A stretch of DNA of 64,000 bases from the NCBI GenBank assembly GCA_004292675.1, contig RDXO01000021.1, forward strand, positions 30,416 to 94,415, given 5' to 3'. Both the position numbers and the translations under genes were made by a program. Positions 62,955 through 64,000 of this stretch are shown in pieces (the stretch's first letter is position 1; every line of letters starts with the position of its first letter). The notes beneath the pieces are model-generated. The model worked only from the letters and a program-made list of their open reading frames with translations, ran no database searches and was not told the DNA's origin. This DNA is from Alphaproteobacteria bacterium. Its GTDB lineage: Bacteria > Pseudomonadota > Alphaproteobacteria > Rickettsiales > UBA998.

Positions 62955-63934
62955 ATGAGGATGACGTAATATTGCGGGGTTTGGAACGTGCGGAGGCATT
63001 TCTAGCGCATGATGTCGCAACGAACAGAGTTGCTTCTGCTTATTTAATCTCGGGGATTGAAGGCATTGGCAAGGCGCAATTAGCGTTTCGTGCTGCTGCT
63101 GCCTTATTATGCCCGCATGTGCCAAGCGAGCCGTCCTTTGATTTATTTGGTGATCCTGTGCATGATATAGTGGCAGATGCAAACCGCCTCACATGGGATG
63201 CGAATTCATTGGCTTATGAGCGCATGAAGCAAAGAACGCATTCTGATTTTTTGTGGATCACCCCACCCTATGATGAAAAGAAAAAGCAATTTAAGCGTGA
63301 GATTAATGTTGAGCAAATACGCACACTTGGTGCTTTTTTAACATTAACATCGGGTGAGGGGGCGTGGAAAACCATCATTATTGATGCAGCGGATGCGATG
63401 AATCCCTCCGCCATGAATGCTTTATTGAAATGGTTAGAAGAACCTCCTCCTTATACGGTATTTTTCTTGATTTCACACCGTGAAGGGGCGTTGTTGCCTA
63501 CGATTCACTCACGTTGTCGTCGGGTATTGTGTACGCCACCATCACTAAGCATATTTGCGGAAATTATGCAGATGCCTGAAGATGAGGCGCATGATTTATA
63601 CCGTTTAAGCGGTGGAAGTATCGGACGGGCTAAGCAATGGCAGTTGATGCAATGGCATGATTATGTCACGGCGTGGCGTGAGGTGGCGCGCACTGCTGAT
63701 GATCATAAAATTCACGCGCTGGTGGATAAGTTGGCAAAAGACCCTGAATGTAGTTTGCATCATGTGATTTCTTTATGGGCATTGATCGCGTATGAGCGCG
63801 GCGCGAGCTATCACGGGTTGTTGACAGAACATTATGAACATCTCACCCAGCTTGTGCAGGATGCAACGATTTTTCATTTAGATAAGCGTCACATGATTCA
63901 GTATATAGCACGTTTCAGTAGGTTTGTTCTTTAA
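62942..63934 (+). CDS. holB: DNA polymerase III subunit delta'
   Basis: About 330 residues. The start is placed at GTG 62942 with GGGAG upstream; ATG 62924 is the alternative. AAA+ clamp-loader features: ISGIEGIGKAQLAFR (degenerate Walker A, as in delta'), IIIDAADAMNPSAMNALLKWLEEPP, SHREGALLPTIHSRCRR. It is part of the clamp loader. The C-terminal residues (IARFSRFVL) and the stop lie inside palindromic element G. Confidence 0.92.
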   Translation: MVALDEDDVILRGLERAEAFLAHDVATNRVASAYLISGIEGIGKAQLAFRAAAALLCPHVPSEPSFDLFGDPVHDIVADANRLTWDANSLAYERMKQRTHSDFLWITPPYDEKKKQFKREINVEQIRTLGAFLTLTSGEGAWKTIIIDAADAMNPSAMNALLKWLEEPPPYTVFFLISHREGALLPTIHSRCRRVLCTPPSLSIFAEIMQMPEDEAHDLYRLSGGSIGRAKQWQLMQWHDYVTAWREVARTADDHKIHALVDKLAKDPECSLHHVISLWALIAYERGASYHGLLTEHYEHLTQLVQDATIFHLDKRHMIQYIARFSRFVL

Positions 63935-63967
63935 TTAAGAGCAAACCTACTGAAAGTTCGTGCTATA
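63904..63967. repeat. TATAG-type palindromic element G
   Basis: TATAGCACG (63904-63912) pairs with CGTGCTATA (63959-63967); inner TTTCAGTAGGTTTG pairs with CAAACCTACTGAAA. The holB stop (63932-63934) is close to the centre of the palindrome, so the left arm codes for the last nine residues. Confidence 0.85.
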
Positions 63968-64000
63968 ATTCATATGTATATAGCGCGACCTAGCCGATAG

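Overview
The window is a gene-dense stretch of a bacterial chromosome with moderately low GC. I read it as a free-living alphaproteobacterium. The markers are a FYDLN-acid protein beside aroA-cmk, a PAS_5-family protein beside rpoD, an FzlA-like GST-fold protein beside an NDUFA9-like protein, the rlpA-dac-tmk-holB order, the hpf-rapZ-EIIA group, and cytochrome c maturation genes. I could not assign a genus. I saw no rRNA, tRNA, complete insertion sequence or CRISPR array.

Layout. 1-1.8 kb: end of a ccmG-ccmH cluster, a DMT permease and speD. 1.9-4.2 kb: a yjfIJK-type operon (DUF2170, PspA/IM30, DUF2491) with a 39-residue membrane protein and a small basic protein, driven by a promoter overlapping two tandem 13-bp palindromes. 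4.4-6.7 kb: tolQRA (minus). 6.8-11.4 kb: FYDLN protein, a fused aroA-cmk gene, then EIIA-Man, rapZ and hpf (minus); hpf has a perfect FNR/FixK-type box upstream. 11.7-12.5 kb: a small lipoprotein and a DUF805 protein. 12.5-21.9 kb: a complete assimilatory sulfate operon (minus) in the order cysG, H, J, I, D, N, with three unrelated small genes interleaved. It starts from a promoter so close to the ATG that the mRNA is predicted to be leaderless.

22-26.3 kb is the accessory island. It holds an FrpC/RTX-like calcium-loop protein without RTX repeats and four unrecognised, partly paralogous membrane proteins. Two near-identical promoters carry G-tracts in their -35/-10 spacers, and strong hairpins separate the genes. 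This is the best candidate for an undescribed, possibly phase-variable system.

26.5-34.7 kb: a kdpFABCD potassium operon with an extra 32-residue peptide and an outer-membrane-type protein inserted, and with no kdpE. 34.9-42 kb: ligA, a YgjP-like metalloprotease, dnaG and rpoD. 42-49.7 kb: PAS protein, SDR, lipB, a putative outer-membrane protein, gltD, a DMT permease, a lone ABC-2 permease, pdxH and a small unknown. 49.8-55.4 kb: nth, an unknown, prmA, grx, fzlA, an NDUFA9-like protein and cysS. 55.5-64 kb: an unknown, hfq, hflX, a glycerol-1-phosphate dehydrogenase homologue, mltB, rlpA, a DD-carboxypeptidase, tmk and holB.

Two kinds of dispersed repeat recur. The first is a set of 50-64 bp near-perfect palindromes, most ending TATAG...CTATA. 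They sit mostly at gene 3' ends and in three cases supply the last codons and the stop. The second is a group of shorter hairpin repeats of the widespread 'CCTGC..GCAGG' type, which in places have been read into protein termini.
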